Positions 28,444-40,848 of a DNA stretch of 64,000 nt are shown in pieces. The stretch is taken from the NCBI GenBank assembly GCA_020848545.1, contig JADLHZ010000122.1, forward strand, positions 95,415-159,414, given 5' to 3'. This stretch comes from Deltaproteobacteria bacterium (GTDB lineage: Bacteria; Myxococcota; JADLHZ01). The notes below the pieces were generated by a model. The model was not told the DNA's origin. It did no database searches and saw nothing but the letters and a program-made list of their open reading frames with translations. Positions within the stretch are counted from its first letter, which is position 1, and every line of letters starts with the position of its first letter. The position numbers were made by a program, and so were the translations under genes.

Positions 28444-29346
28444 ATGTTCGACGGGTCGGCGAAGGATCCCTTCCTCGCGCACTTGGCGAAGGTCGTTCGC
28501 TGCTCGCCGCACACGTTGCGCGCTTACGATCGCGACCTCGCGCAGTTCGCCGCGCATTTGACGTCGCGCGGGCGTCAGAGCTTCCTCGTCGCCACTGCCG
28601 ACGACGTACGCTCACACCTCGCTGCGCTGGCGAGGGATCACAAGAAGACCTCGCTCGCGCGCAAGCTGTCGACGCTGCGATCGTTCGCGGCGCATCTGCA
28701 GAAGCACGGTCTGCGCGCCGACGACTTTTGCCTCGGCGTCGACGGGCCGAAGCTCGGCCGGCGCCTGCCGCGCGCGCTGTCGGTCGACGAGACGGAAGCG
28801 CTCGCGGGCGTAGAACGGCGTGCAGACAGCGTGCTGGCGCGGCGCGATCAGGCGATCGTCGAGCTGCTCTACGGTAGCGGCTTGCGCGTGGCGGAGCTCT
28901 GCGGGCTCGCGATCGGCGATGTCGCGCTCGACGAAGCGATCGTGCGCGTCACCGGCAAACGGCAGAAGACGCGGATCGTGCCGATGGGGGCGCTCAGCAT
29001 CGACGCGATGCGCGCGTATCTCACGGTGCGTGCAGCGATGGCGCGCGACGACGGCGGCCCCGAGCGGCCCCTCTTCGTCAACGCGCGCGGGGGTCGCCTG
29101 ACGACCCGCAGCGTCGCGCGCAACTTGGATCGCGACGCGCTCCGCGCCGGCCTTGGCAAGCGCATCTCGCCGCACGCTTTGCGCCACTCGTTCGCGACCC
29201 ACTTGCTCGGCGGCGGCGCCGACCTGCGCGGCATCCAGGAGCTCTTGGGTCACGCGAGCCTCGGCACCACCGAGCGCTACACCCACGTCGCCCTCGAGCG
29301 CGCGATCGCTGTGTTCGACGACTGCCACCCGCGCGCCAAGCGGTGA
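28444..29346 (+). CDS. xerC: Tyrosine recombinase XerC
   Basis: 300 residues, standard length. The catalytic set is complete: Arg148 (Gly-Ser-Gly-Leu-Arg-Val-Ala-Glu), Lys172, His244 and Arg247 (His-Ala-Leu-Arg-His-Ser-Phe), His270 (Leu-Gly-His-Ala-Ser-Leu-Gly) and nucleophile Tyr279. The N-terminal SAM-like core-binding domain is intact. XerC with XerD resolves chromosome dimers at dif. The trmFO-xerC-hslV-hslU order is conserved across distant bacteria, which supports the housekeeping role over an integrase. The stop codon is inside the left arm of the palindrome that follows. Confidence 0.93.
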   Translation: MFDGSAKDPFLAHLAKVVRCSPHTLRAYDRDLAQFAAHLTSRGRQSFLVATADDVRSHLAALARDHKKTSLARKLSTLRSFAAHLQKHGLRADDFCLGVDGPKLGRRLPRALSVDETEALAGVERRADSVLARRDQAIVELLYGSGLRVAELCGLAIGDVALDEAIVRVTGKRQKTRIVPMGALSIDAMRAYLTVRAAMARDDGGPERPLFVNARGGRLTTRSVARNLDRDALRAGLGKRISPHALRHSFATHLLGGGADLRGIQELLGHASLGTTERYTHVALERAIAVFDDCHPRAKR

Positions 29347-29370
29347 AATGGTCCCAGGGACCTTTTTCAC
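29343..29370. terminator. Palindromic repeat after xerC
   Basis: GTGAAA and TTTTCAC flank a central GGTCCC-A-GGGACC, so the whole 28 bases fold back on themselves, with a T5 run in the right arm. The core and the AAAAAGGTCCC/GGGACCATTTC flank are shared with 17333-17385. It overlaps the xerC stop and could reduce readthrough into hslV. Confidence 0.6.
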
Positions 29371-29460
29371 GCACCGCAGCCTCGTGAAGGGCTTGGTCCC
29401 AATCTTTACACCCTGGGGCCCAAAGGCTATGCGGCGCGACAAATGCAAACGTCAGACAGC

Positions 29461-29987
29461 ATGCACGCGACGACGATCCTGTGCGTCCGCAAGGGCGGCC
29501 ACGTCGTCATCGCGGGCGACGGCCAAGTCAGCATGGGCCAGACCATCGTCAAAGCGAGCGCCAAGAAACTGCGCCGCTTGGGCGAGGGCAACGTCATCGC
29601 CGGCTTCGCGGGCGCCACCGCCGACGCCTTCACGCTCTTCGAACGCTTCGAAGCGAAGCTGAAGGATCACCGCCAGAACCTGACGCGCGCGGCGGTCGAG
29701 CTGGCCAAAGACTGGCGCAGCGATCGCTTGCTGCGCCGGCTCGAAGCGCTCCTGCTCATCGCCGACAAGGAGAAGACCTACTTGCTCGGCGGCAACGGCG
29801 ACGTCGTCGAGCCGGATGAAGGCGTCATGGCGATCGGCAGCGGCGGCAACTATGCGCTCTCGGCCGCGCGCGCGCTGCTTCGCCACACCGACTTCTCGGC
29901 CAAAGACATCGCAGAGAAATCCATGCGCATCGCCGCCGAGATCTGCGTCTACACGAACGGCAACGTCGTCTTCGAGGAGCTCTCGCA

Positions 29988-29991
<4 letters not shown>
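29461..29991 (+). CDS. hslV: ATP-dependent protease proteolytic subunit HslV
   Basis: 176 residues from the ATG at 29461. An in-frame ATG at 29443 would add six more. Neither has a clear ribosome site. Removal of Met-His-Ala exposes Thr-Thr-Ile-Leu, the N-terminal threonine nucleophile of this proteasome-like protease. Val-Ile-Ala-Gly-Asp-Gly-Gln-Val-Ser and Ile-Gly-Ser-Gly-Gly-Asn-Tyr-Ala confirm the family. HslV forms two stacked hexamers capped by HslU, and the two genes overlap by four bases. Confidence 0.95.
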
Positions 29992-31358
<1,367 letters not shown>

Positions 31359-31370
31359 GGAACCACAAAG

Positions 31371-32582
31371 ATGCTTTCGCACGAGGAGCTGCTTCGCTTC
31401 GGCCAGGAACACCTGTTCCTGAACTACCGCCAACCGCCGATCGTCATGGTGCGCGGCGAAGGCTCGTTCCTCTACGACAAAGACGGCGTCGAGTATTTGG
31501 ATCTTTCGGGCGGCATCAGCGTCAACGCGCTCGGCCACGCGCACCCGCGCATCGCGGCGGTCATCGCCAAGCAGGCGTACCAGCTCGGCCACATCTCGAA
31601 CCTGTTCTACAACGACAAACAGAACGCGCTCGCTGAGGCGCTGTGCGCGAGGAGCTTCGGCGAGCGGGTGTTCTTCTGCAACAGCGGCGCCGAGGCGAAC
31701 GAGACCGCGATCAAGATGGCGCGGCGTTACTACTACGATCGCAAAGAGACCCGCTACGAGGTCATCAGCGCGCTCGCGTCGTTTCACGGCCGCACGCTCG
31801 CCACCGTCACCGCCACCGGGCAGCCGAAGTACCACGAGGGCTTCGGGCCGTTGCCGGAAGGCTTCAAGCACGTGCCCTTCGGCGACTTGCCTGCGCTCGA
31901 AGCGGCGATCTCCGAGAAGACTGCCCTCGTCATGCTCGAGCCGATGCAGGGCGAAGGCGGCGTCGTCCTGCCGCCACAAGGTTACTTGAAGGCGGTGCGC
32001 GAGCTCTGCGATCGCAAAGGCGTCTTGCTCCACTTCGACGAGGTGCAATCGGGCATGGGCCGCACCGGGCGCTGGTTCTGCCACGAGCACGACGGCGTCG
32101 CGCCGGATTCGATGGCGCTCGCCAAAGCCCTCGGCGGCGGCTTGCCGATGGGCGCGCTCGTCTCGGTACATCGCATCGCGCAGTGCCTGGTGCCGGGCAC
32201 CCACGCGAGCACCTTCGGCGGCAATCCCATCGCCTGCGCGGCGGCGCTCGCGTTCATCGACGTGGTCGAGGAAGAGCAGCTCCTCGACCGCGCGAGTGAA
32301 GTCGGCGAGCGATTGATCCACGGCTTGCGCAGCGCGCTCTCCAGCGTGCGTTGGGTGAAGGAAGTCCGCGGCAGGGGCTGTCTCGTCGGCATCGAGCTCG
32401 AAGGGCGCTCAGCGCGGCCGCTGCTCGAGGCGCTGCGCAACCAGAAGGTGCTCGTGACGGTCTCGGCCGACAACGTCATGCGCCTCGCGCCGGCCTTCAA
32501 CATCCCGTGGGAGGCGCTCGATCGCGGCATCGAGGCGATCGCCTCGGCGGTGAAGACGGCAGACAAAGAGCGCGCCGCTTGA
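31371..32582 (+). CDS. argD: Acetylornithine (class III) aminotransferase
   Basis: 403 residues, full length. PLP landmarks are Cys-Asn-Ser-Gly-Ala-Glu-Ala-Asn-Glu, Ser-Phe-His-Gly-Arg-Thr-Leu, His-Phe-Asp-Glu-Val-Gln-Ser-Gly-Met-Gly-Arg-Thr-Gly and the Schiff-base lysine in Met-Ala-Leu-Ala-Lys-Ala-Leu-Gly-Gly-Gly. The N-terminal Leu-Ser-Gly-Gly-Ile-Ser-Val-Asn-Ala-Leu-Gly-His fits ArgD, which makes N-acetylornithine in arginine synthesis and often serves lysine synthesis as succinyl-DAP aminotransferase. Other class III enzymes remain possible. It follows hslU by 12 bases and overlaps the J-protein gene. Confidence 0.88.
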   Translation: MLSHEELLRFGQEHLFLNYRQPPIVMVRGEGSFLYDKDGVEYLDLSGGISVNALGHAHPRIAAVIAKQAYQLGHISNLFYNDKQNALAEALCARSFGERVFFCNSGAEANETAIKMARRYYYDRKETRYEVISALASFHGRTLATVTATGQPKYHEGFGPLPEGFKHVPFGDLPALEAAISEKTALVMLEPMQGEGGVVLPPQGYLKAVRELCDRKGVLLHFDEVQSGMGRTGRWFCHEHDGVAPDSMALAKALGGGLPMGALVSVHRIAQCLVPGTHASTFGGNPIACAAALAFIDVVEEEQLLDRASEVGERLIHGLRSALSSVRWVKEVRGRGCLVGIELEGRSARPLLEALRNQKVLVTVSADNVMRLAPAFNIPWEALDRGIEAIASAVKTADKERAA

Positions 32583-33805
32583 GCTTTGACGCCGCGGCGC
32601 TGCTCGAAGCGGTCCCCCTGATCGATACGAAGATCGACTTGCGCACCTTGCCGCTCGACGCGCGCGAAGGTTTCGTGCTCTCGCGCATCGACGGTTCGTG
32701 TAACGTGCAAATGCTCGGCGCCGTCACCGGCATGAGCGACGACGAGATCATCGGCGTCGTCCGGAAGCTCGCGAACCTCAAGGCGATCACCTTCAAAGGG
32801 ATGAAGCCGCCGCCCGTCGCTGCGCCGCCGCCGGCGCCGCCACTACAACCGGCGGCGCTCCCGGCGTTGCCGAGGCCGGTCGAAGAGGTGGATCTCTCCG
32901 ACGCCGAGCAGCAGAAGATCTTCGATCTGCACAACGTGCTCGGCAAGGCGTCGCACTACGACATCCTCCTCGTCACACGCACCGCCGCCGCCGACGAAAT
33001 CAAGACGGCGTACTACAAGTTCTCGAAGGACTTTCATCCCGATCGTTTCTACGGAAAGAAGCTCGGCTCGTACAAAGCGATGCTCGAGAAGCTCTTTCGC
33101 GCCGGCAAGAGCGCGTACGAGGTCTTGGGCGATCCCGCGGCGCGCGCAGCGTACGACAAGACACTGCCGAAGAACGCAGCGCCGGCAGCGGGCGTGGGCG
33201 ACGCCGAGTTTCAGAAGCGCGCGGCGTTGGAAGCGCACCGGCAGAAGATCCTCGACGAGCGCGCGAAGAAGCAGCGGGCGCCGATGCAGGAGCAGCTCGA
33301 CCGCGCCAAGGCGTTCGCGCTCGAAGGCGAGACCTTCTTCAAGCAGGGCGACCTCGTCTCGGCGGTGGCCCGCTTCGCCCTCGCGTTGGGCTACGATCCG
33401 GCGAACGAAGAGTACAAGCGCCGCCATCAGGAGCTCGTGCCGGTCGCCAACGAGGTGCGTGCCAAGGGCCTCGCTGCGCAAGCCGCGACGGAGGCGACGA
33501 ACGGCAACTTCTCCGGCGCCGCCGGGCTCTACCTGCAGGCCTTCGACATCAACCCAGGCAACGGAACCTTCGCCGCGCGCGCCGCCGATCTCTACGAGAA
33601 GCAAGGCACCGACCACACCGCAGCGCTCGCGGCGATCGACAAGGCGATCGGCCGCAGCCCGAAGAACGGCGACTACCGGCTGCTGATGGCCACAATCCTG
33701 GAAAAGCTCGGCGAATTGGTGAAGGCGCGCGAGGCGTTGAAGCTGGCGCAAGAGCTCGGCTGCAATGACGAAGACGCGAAAAAACTGTTGAAACGTTTGA
33801 GATAG
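32579..33805 (+). CDS. J-domain and TPR protein with N-terminal PEGA-free regulatory domain
   Basis: 408 residues from a TTG at 32579 overlapping the argD stop (TTGA). Residues about 18-75 form a small domain (Leu-Asp-Ala-Arg-Glu-Gly-Phe-Val-Leu-Ser-Arg-Ile-Asp-Gly) that is also found at the C-terminus of the protein at 35662-36402. A Pro/Ala linker precedes a J-domain at about 118-190 with intact His-Pro-Asp at 153-155. TPR-like helices fill about 240-408. J-domains stimulate Hsp70 ATPase, and an Hsp70 gene lies 36 bases downstream. This is not a classical DnaJ: no Gly/Phe region and no zinc fingers. Confidence 0.88.
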   Translation: MSFDAAALLEAVPLIDTKIDLRTLPLDAREGFVLSRIDGSCNVQMLGAVTGMSDDEIIGVVRKLANLKAITFKGMKPPPVAAPPPAPPLQPAALPALPRPVEEVDLSDAEQQKIFDLHNVLGKASHYDILLVTRTAAADEIKTAYYKFSKDFHPDRFYGKKLGSYKAMLEKLFRAGKSAYEVLGDPAARAAYDKTLPKNAAPAAGVGDAEFQKRAALEAHRQKILDERAKKQRAPMQEQLDRAKAFALEGETFFKQGDLVSAVARFALALGYDPANEEYKRRHQELVPVANEVRAKGLAAQAATEATNGNFSGAAGLYLQAFDINPGNGTFAARAADLYEKQGTDHTAALAAIDKAIGRSPKNGDYRLLMATILEKLGELVKAREALKLAQELGCNDEDAKKLLKRLR

Positions 33806-33841
33806 GTTAAGCACTCAAGGTTTAGGAGGCGACAGACTCTC

Positions 33842-35661
<1,820 letters not shown>

Positions 35662-35665
<4 letters not shown>

Positions 35666-36402
35666 GCCAGGATAAGCCGAAGCTCCCGCAACGCTCGCTC
35701 GGTCAGCTGACCGGGCAAGCGAAAGCCGAGTCAGGGAAGACGCCGAGCCCGAAGGTCGACGTGCCGATCCCGCCGCCGCCCGTGCCGCCGGTGCCCGTGT
35801 TGCCGGTGGCGCCCGCCGCGGCGCCGGGTTCGAACGGCGAGGACGACGGCTTCGAGGTCACGCTCGACGACGACGAGCCGGACGTCGCGAATCTCGCCGA
35901 TCCTTGGGGCGACGGGAAGGAAGAAATCGCCTCGCGCGGCATCGCGCTCGAGACGGTGTCGCCGGAGACCGCGACCGTGGCGCCGCCGCCCGCTCCGCCA
36001 CCGGCGCCGTCGGGCCAGAAGAACTCGTTCGAGATGTTGATGGAGGGCGCGGCCGAGCTGTTCTCGCTGGGCGACTTCTCGGGCTCGCTCGAGACGATCG
36101 AGAAGGCGCTCGAGATCAAGCCGAGCGACCCCGGCGCGCTCGAGTTCATGCAAAGGAACCAGCAGACGCTGATGAAGATGTTCGAGTCGAAGCTCGGAGG
36201 CTTGCAGAAGCGGCCGCGGGTGAAGGTGGATCCCTCGGAGATCATGTGGCTCAGCCTCGATCATCGCGCCGGCTTCGTGCTCGCGCAGATCGACGGCTTC
36301 GTGAGCTACGATGAAGTGATGACGCTGAGCGGAATGAACAAGTTCGACACGCTGAGGATCCTTGCCAAGCTGTGCGAAGAAGGCGTGATCGAGTCGGTCT
36401 AG
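35662..36402 (+). CDS. TPR-containing cytoplasmic protein of the Hsp70 module
   Basis: 246 residues from a GTG at 35662 overlapping the Hsp70 stop (GTGA). The first half is disordered and rich in Pro and Val, then Asp/Glu. A TPR-like helix pair lies at about 122-165 (Ala-Glu-Leu-Phe-Ser-Leu-Gly-Asp-Phe-Ser-Gly-Ser-Leu-Glu). The last 57 residues (Asp-His-Arg-Ala-Gly-Phe-Val-Leu-Ala-Gln-Ile-Asp-Gly, then Ser-Gly-Met-Asn) match the N-terminal domain of the J-protein two genes upstream. Coupled translation and the shared domain imply that the three proteins work together, perhaps with this one as adaptor. No known function. Confidence 0.8.
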
Positions 36403-36405
36403 CGT

Positions 36406-39400
36406 CTAGATTGCCTTACCGAGATCCAAGTACGCCTGATCCTGCATCACCACGAACGGCCGCTCGTCGAAGGTCAGCTTGCCCTTGCCGTCGTGCTCGA
36501 TGACCTGCAGCTTGCCCATGCCGTAACCCATCGGCCCGCGGCTGTAGTAGTGCGCCTGCAGCTTGTACGGGCCGGCGCGGTGACCGCGATCGGCGCGGAT
36601 GGTGAAGCACTCGGGCCCGTAGCCGGTCGTGACGTCGCCATAGAGCACTCCGCCCGAGGGCAGCTGCATGTTGCTGTACGACGCGTGACCGCCCTGGCCG
36701 TCGTAGATGTGAAAGTCGACGTCGTTCGCGTCGGTCTCCCAGTTGAGGACGAAGCGCAGCGACGGCGCGTCTTCGAGCGTGGCGCCGTAGGCTTCGAGGC
36801 GCTTCGTCACGATCGCCGCCATCTTCGGCGACTGCTTGATCCACGCGGCGCCGACGAGGCCGAGGTCTTCCCGCAAGATGTTCTGCACGCCGGCGAAGCG
36901 GCCGCTCGGGTACTCCTGCTTCAGCGCGTTCTCGAGCACGAGGAACGCGGCGGGAGCTTGGCCGGTCTTGATCAGCGCGAACGCGAGCAAGCGGTGGCTC
37001 GCCGGATGATCGGGGCGCTCGGCGACCGCTTTCTCATAGGTGTCGATCGCGAGGATGAGCGCCGCCTCGTGCTTCTTCTGCGCGAGGCGCTCCAGGCGTT
37101 CACCGGCGAAGCGGCGCATGTCGGCGCGTGCTGGGAAGAGATCGATCAGCGACCCGTACGCCCGCGCTGCTTCTCGAAGATCGCCCTTCGCTTCCATCGC
37201 TTCGCCGAGGCCGAGCAGGGCCATGACGTCGCCAGGGTTCGCGGCCAGCAGCTTCGTCGCGAGGGCGATCGCGTCGTCGATCTTCTTGCTCTTCACGGCG
37301 CGCATGATCGCCGCGAAGTCGCCGGCGTAGGGATCGATCTGCGGCGCCTGCGGCTGCTCAGCCGCCACGGCGATGCGTGCAGGCTCGGCGGCCGGTGGCG
37401 GGGCCATTGCGGGTGGCGGCGGGGCATCGGGCCGTGCTTGGGCCGCCGGACGCGGCTGCGTGGCGACGGCGACGCTGTCGGTCGGCTTGTCGTCGCTCGC
37501 GCGTGAACGCTCGGCCCGATCGGCTTTTGGCTCCGACTCGGCCGCCTCCTCGACGGCGCCCAGCGCGATCGCTTCTTTGGCCGGTGCGTCGCGGTCTTCG
37601 CGATCCGCGCGCTTGCCCTTCTTCGAATCTTTGCTGGCTTCGCGCTCGAACGGCTCTTTCTTGCGCGCGTCATTCTTCGGCGGCTTGTTCTGCGCGACCG
37701 CCGTCTGCGTCTTGGCGATCTGCAGCGGCTGCGCGCTTCGGTGAATCCAGTCGAGGCCCGTGGACGACACCGTCAGGATGTCGGCGAGCGCACGGTGATC
37801 GATGCCGAAGCGCGCGTAGTCCTGCTCGGTCTCGAGCACGAGCAGCGCGGTGAAGGGGCTGAGCACGCGGTGCTTCACCGAGATCGCGGTCACCTCGCGT
37901 TCGGTCTCGGCGCGCTTTTTCGGATCGCCCGCGAAGACCGTGTCGCGCTCGAAGAGCAGCCCTTGGATCTGCGCGCCGGCGATCGCGCGCTCGACGAGCG
38001 GCTTCATTCCGGCGCTGAGCACCGGCTGAAACGGCTTGCCGTCGCCGATCGCGAGCGTCAAGGCCGCATTCTTGTCGAGCTCGCCGAAGACGAGCACCTC
38101 GTCGCCCGGCTGCACGCCGTCGAGCGTCTCCGGCCAGATCCACTTCGCGCCGGCCGCGCTGACGCGGATCCCGGAGCGCGTCATGCGGTTCAGCTTGTGC
38201 GCGATCGCTTCGCTCGGCAGATCGCCATCGATGACGAGGCCGTCGTTGCGAAGCGTGCCACGCACCAGCTTTTGCAGCATCGCGTCGTCGCGCAGGCCGC
38301 CGACCGCGATCGCGTCGATGCGCTCGACGCCTTTCAGCGTGCGCGTGGCGGCGATCAACTTGTCGCCGGCGATCTCACCGGCGGTCGCCACGCCGTCGGT
38401 GATGAGGACGCCGCGGGCGAAGCGGCCTTCGAGCGAGGCGGCGTAGGCGATCGCCGCGCGCAGGTTCGACGCCCCGAGCGCGCGTCGCTGGGTGGCCGCG
38501 GCCAATCCGTTGAAGACCATGTCGCCGGCGCGGCCGCGGAAGATCGGCTCGGCCGTTTGATCGAACACCGCGATATCGACCGGCGTCTCGGCCGGCAGGC
38601 GGGCGAGCAGATCTTGCACGATCGTCCACTGCTTGTTCAGTCCCAGCGCCCGTGACGCGCTCGTGTCGATGAGAATGAAGAGCGAAGGGATCGGCGCAGC
38701 GCCGACGTCGCCCGCGAGCGGCGTGACGCGCGTGACGAACATGCCCTCGTGGCGAAGTCCTTGGCCCGCGGCTTTCTCGTTCACGACGAAGTCACCGTCC
38801 GGCGCCTTGCCGTCGCGCTTCATCTCGAAGGTCTCGCCGCCAGGGACGATCACGCGGGCGGAGAGGTGCGGGATCGCTGGCAGGCCCGCGAGCGGAATGC
38901 GAAACGGCGCCGCGCTGTCCGGCCGTTCTTCCGAGTACGAGAGGATGATCTCTTTGCTCCCGCGCGCCGGGATCGGAAACACACGCGCTGAGAACTCGTT
39001 GCCCGCTTGTTGCTCGAGCAGCGCCGGGTCTTGGCGGCGGTGCAAGAAGTCTTCGTAAGCGCGGCGCGCGGCTTGGCGCTCGACGACCTCGCCCTCTTGC
39101 CAGCGGCCGTCGATCAGCATCGCGAAGCGGCTGATGCTCGCGCGTGCCGGCAGGGTGATCTGGAACTGGCCCTCGATCACCTGATCGCGCGGGTTGTCGA
39201 AGGTCATGCGCAGCTCGACGAAGCCGAGTGGATCTTGCAGGACGCCCTTCGCTTCGAGGCTGCGCAGCACGAGGCCCGTGCCATCGGACGCGGTGAGGCG
39301 CATGGGCGCTTCGGCGGCGACCTTCAACACCGGCGCGGCAGGACGCTCCGAGAGCGACGCCGCGAGCGCTTTCTGCACCGGCACGGGCGGCGCTGGCGGC

Positions 39401-39483
39401 TCGGCAGGCGGCTCGGCAACGACGGGTGCCGGCGGCGTGCAGGCGAGGACAACAAGGAGTGGAAGCAGGCGCATGTAGGACAT
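36406..39483 (-). CDS. VIT-vWA-TPR-DUF2135 surface lipoprotein
   Basis: 1025 residues. The ATG at 39483 has GAGGAG seven bases upstream and starts a lipoprotein signal ending Val-Leu-Ala-Cys. An upstream in-frame start at 39507 would precede the ribosome site. Domain order: VIT domain (about 65-190), von Willebrand A domain (about 275-450) with MIDAS Asp-Thr-Ser-Ala-Ser and Leu-Ile-Thr-Asp-Gly, a charged Lys/Glu and Pro-rich linker (about 600-725), TPR repeats (about 735-880) and a C-terminal DUF2135 beta-domain (Tyr-Gly-Asp-Val-Thr-Thr-Gly-Tyr-Gly-Pro-Glu-Cys-Phe). VIT/vWA pairs bind proteins through a metal ion. The partner is unknown. It converges with the Hsp70 module, 3 bases apart. Confidence 0.9.
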   Translation of the reverse strand: MSYMRLLPLLVVLACTPPAPVVAEPPAEPPAPPVPVQKALAASLSERPAAPVLKVAAEAPMRLTASDGTGLVLRSLEAKGVLQDPLGFVELRMTFDNPRDQVIEGQFQITLPARASISRFAMLIDGRWQEGEVVERQAARRAYEDFLHRRQDPALLEQQAGNEFSARVFPIPARGSKEIILSYSEERPDSAAPFRIPLAGLPAIPHLSARVIVPGGETFEMKRDGKAPDGDFVVNEKAAGQGLRHEGMFVTRVTPLAGDVGAAPIPSLFILIDTSASRALGLNKQWTIVQDLLARLPAETPVDIAVFDQTAEPIFRGRAGDMVFNGLAAATQRRALGASNLRAAIAYAASLEGRFARGVLITDGVATAGEIAGDKLIAATRTLKGVERIDAIAVGGLRDDAMLQKLVRGTLRNDGLVIDGDLPSEAIAHKLNRMTRSGIRVSAAGAKWIWPETLDGVQPGDEVLVFGELDKNAALTLAIGDGKPFQPVLSAGMKPLVERAIAGAQIQGLLFERDTVFAGDPKKRAETEREVTAISVKHRVLSPFTALLVLETEQDYARFGIDHRALADILTVSSTGLDWIHRSAQPLQIAKTQTAVAQNKPPKNDARKKEPFEREASKDSKKGKRADREDRDAPAKEAIALGAVEEAAESEPKADRAERSRASDDKPTDSVAVATQPRPAAQARPDAPPPPAMAPPPAAEPARIAVAAEQPQAPQIDPYAGDFAAIMRAVKSKKIDDAIALATKLLAANPGDVMALLGLGEAMEAKGDLREAARAYGSLIDLFPARADMRRFAGERLERLAQKKHEAALILAIDTYEKAVAERPDHPASHRLLAFALIKTGQAPAAFLVLENALKQEYPSGRFAGVQNILREDLGLVGAAWIKQSPKMAAIVTKRLEAYGATLEDAPSLRFVLNWETDANDVDFHIYDGQGGHASYSNMQLPSGGVLYGDVTTGYGPECFTIRADRGHRAGPYKLQAHYYSRGPMGYGMGKLQVIEHDGKGKLTFDERPFVVMQDQAYLDLGKAI

Positions 39484-39538
39484 GGGTGTCTCCTCTTTCG
39501 AGCACACCCTTCGTCGTCGGCGCCGAAGAAATTGGGAA

Positions 39539-39754
39539 CTACGGGATCGGCGGGTACTTGGCGGCGCAGAACGGACAATACAAATAGTCGCGCGCCGCTT
39601 TGCCGACGACCCGCAGCTTGCAGCGCGGACACTCGCGTTGAAACTCGCTAGCGAAGGGCTTGCGCTCGAAGCGGGTGAGCCAGCTGAAGAAGAGGACGCC
39701 GGCCGCGAGCGCGAGCACGATGAGGAACGGATATTCCCAGGTGAGATCCGACAT
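39539..39754 (-). CDS. Small zinc-ribbon membrane protein
   Basis: 71 residues from the ATG at 39754. One membrane helix (about 8-25) is followed by a basic stretch and a four-cysteine zinc ribbon: Cys-Pro-Arg-Cys, then 15 residues, then Cys-Pro-Phe-Cys, ending Lys-Tyr-Pro-Pro-Ile-Pro. The longer open frame upstream is a shadow of the DsbA-like gene. It lies 14 bases downstream of that gene. Function unknown. Confidence 0.72.
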   Translation of the reverse strand: MSDLTWEYPFLIVLALAAGVLFFSWLTRFERKPFASEFQRECPRCKLRVVGKAARDYLYCPFCAAKYPPIP

Positions 39755-39768
39755 GCGCGGCCCCGAGC

Positions 39769-40809
39769 CTACTTCGGCGCGAGCTCGGCGTCGATAATCT
39801 CGGTGAAGCGTTCGAAGGGCTGCGCGCCGTGGAGCTCGATGCCGTTGATGAAGAACGCGGGCGTCCCTTCCAGGCCAAGCAGCTTGCCGGCGGCGATGCT
39901 CGCCGTCACCTCGCCGGCGTGCATGCCGGCGTCCAAGCACTTGTCGAAGGCGCCACCGTCCAGGCCGACGCTGCGCGCGCTCTGCTTCAACGCTTCGACG
40001 TCGAGCGCGTCTTGGTGCTCGAACATGTGATCGTGGAGCGCCCAGAATTTTCCCTGGTCGTGGGCGCAGAGCGACGCTTCGGCCGCCTTGAACGCTTTGT
40101 CGTGAAAGGGCAGCGGGAACTGGCGGAAGATCAGCCGCACACGGCCGGGGTAGGCGACGAGCACCTTCTCGGCGGTCGCGCGTGCGCGGGCGCAAAACGG
40201 GCACTGAAAGTCCGAGAAGGTGACGATGACGACGGGCGCCTTGTCGTCGCCCATGCTCGGGCCGACGGCCTCGACCTTGCGCCGCTCCGTCGCGGGCGCC
40301 GCGAGGTAGATCTTCGCCTGCCCTTCGTTCTTCAGGCGTGCGTACATCGACACGACGGCTTCGCTGCGCCGCTGCGTCGTCAAAAACTCGACGATCTTCG
40401 GCTTGAGCTCGTCGAACTCGGCGCCGCCGACGCGTTCTCTGTTCTTCTCGAAGAACGCACGGGCGTCGAGCTCGGTCACTTCGAGCAGCTTCTGCTCGAT
40501 CTCACGTTGTAAGTACGTCTCGGCGTCGACGCCTTCTTTCTTGGCCTGGCGCTCGACGAGCAGGCGGAAGAGCATCGCGTCGAGGCCCTGCTTGCGCGCG
40601 TCGTACTTCTGCTTCTCGCTGTCGCGATCGATGCGGGCGATCTCTTGATGCACGGACTTGTCGAGATCGCTCATGCGTACGGTCTTGCCGTCGATCTCGG
40701 CCACGACCGGATCACGCTCGCCGCCCTTGCCCCTTTGGCTCATCGTCGCCGCGCAGCCGGCGAGGACAAGCGCCGCGGAAAAAGCGCGCCAAAGGGGGTT
40801 TGCAGACAT
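39769..40809 (-). CDS. DsbA-family thioredoxin lipoprotein with SurA-like N-terminal region
   Basis: 346 residues from the ATG at 40809, which opens a lipoprotein signal ending Val-Leu-Ala-Gly-Cys. Residues about 35-160 are charged helices beginning Val-Val-Ala-Glu-Ile-Asp-Gly-Lys-Thr-Val, resembling the N-domain of SurA-type chaperones. The DsbA-like part has Phe-Ser-Asp-Phe-Gln-Cys-Pro-Phe-Cys near residue 202 and the cis-Pro loop Gly-Thr-Pro-Ala-Phe-Phe-Ile-Asn-Gly. A redox enzyme joined to a chaperone-like arm would form or shuffle disulfides in unfolded exported proteins. The nearby Cys-rich lipoproteins are plausible clients, but this is inference. Confidence 0.87.
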   Translation of the reverse strand: MSANPLWRAFSAALVLAGCAATMSQRGKGGERDPVVAEIDGKTVRMSDLDKSVHQEIARIDRDSEKQKYDARKQGLDAMLFRLLVERQAKKEGVDAETYLQREIEQKLLEVTELDARAFFEKNRERVGGAEFDELKPKIVEFLTTQRRSEAVVSMYARLKNEGQAKIYLAAPATERRKVEAVGPSMGDDKAPVVIVTFSDFQCPFCARARATAEKVLVAYPGRVRLIFRQFPLPFHDKAFKAAEASLCAHDQGKFWALHDHMFEHQDALDVEALKQSARSVGLDGGAFDKCLDAGMHAGEVTASIAAGKLLGLEGTPAFFINGIELHGAQPFERFTEIIDAELAPK

Positions 40810-40848
40810 CAATGAAGTGTTAACACGGAAGGCTCGGGGAGCAAGGCG

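Noticed and set aside
28444..29346. XerC-like recombinase as the integrase of a mobile element
   Set aside because: It lies in a conserved trmFO-xerC-hslVU housekeeping order with no att repeats or cargo beside it.
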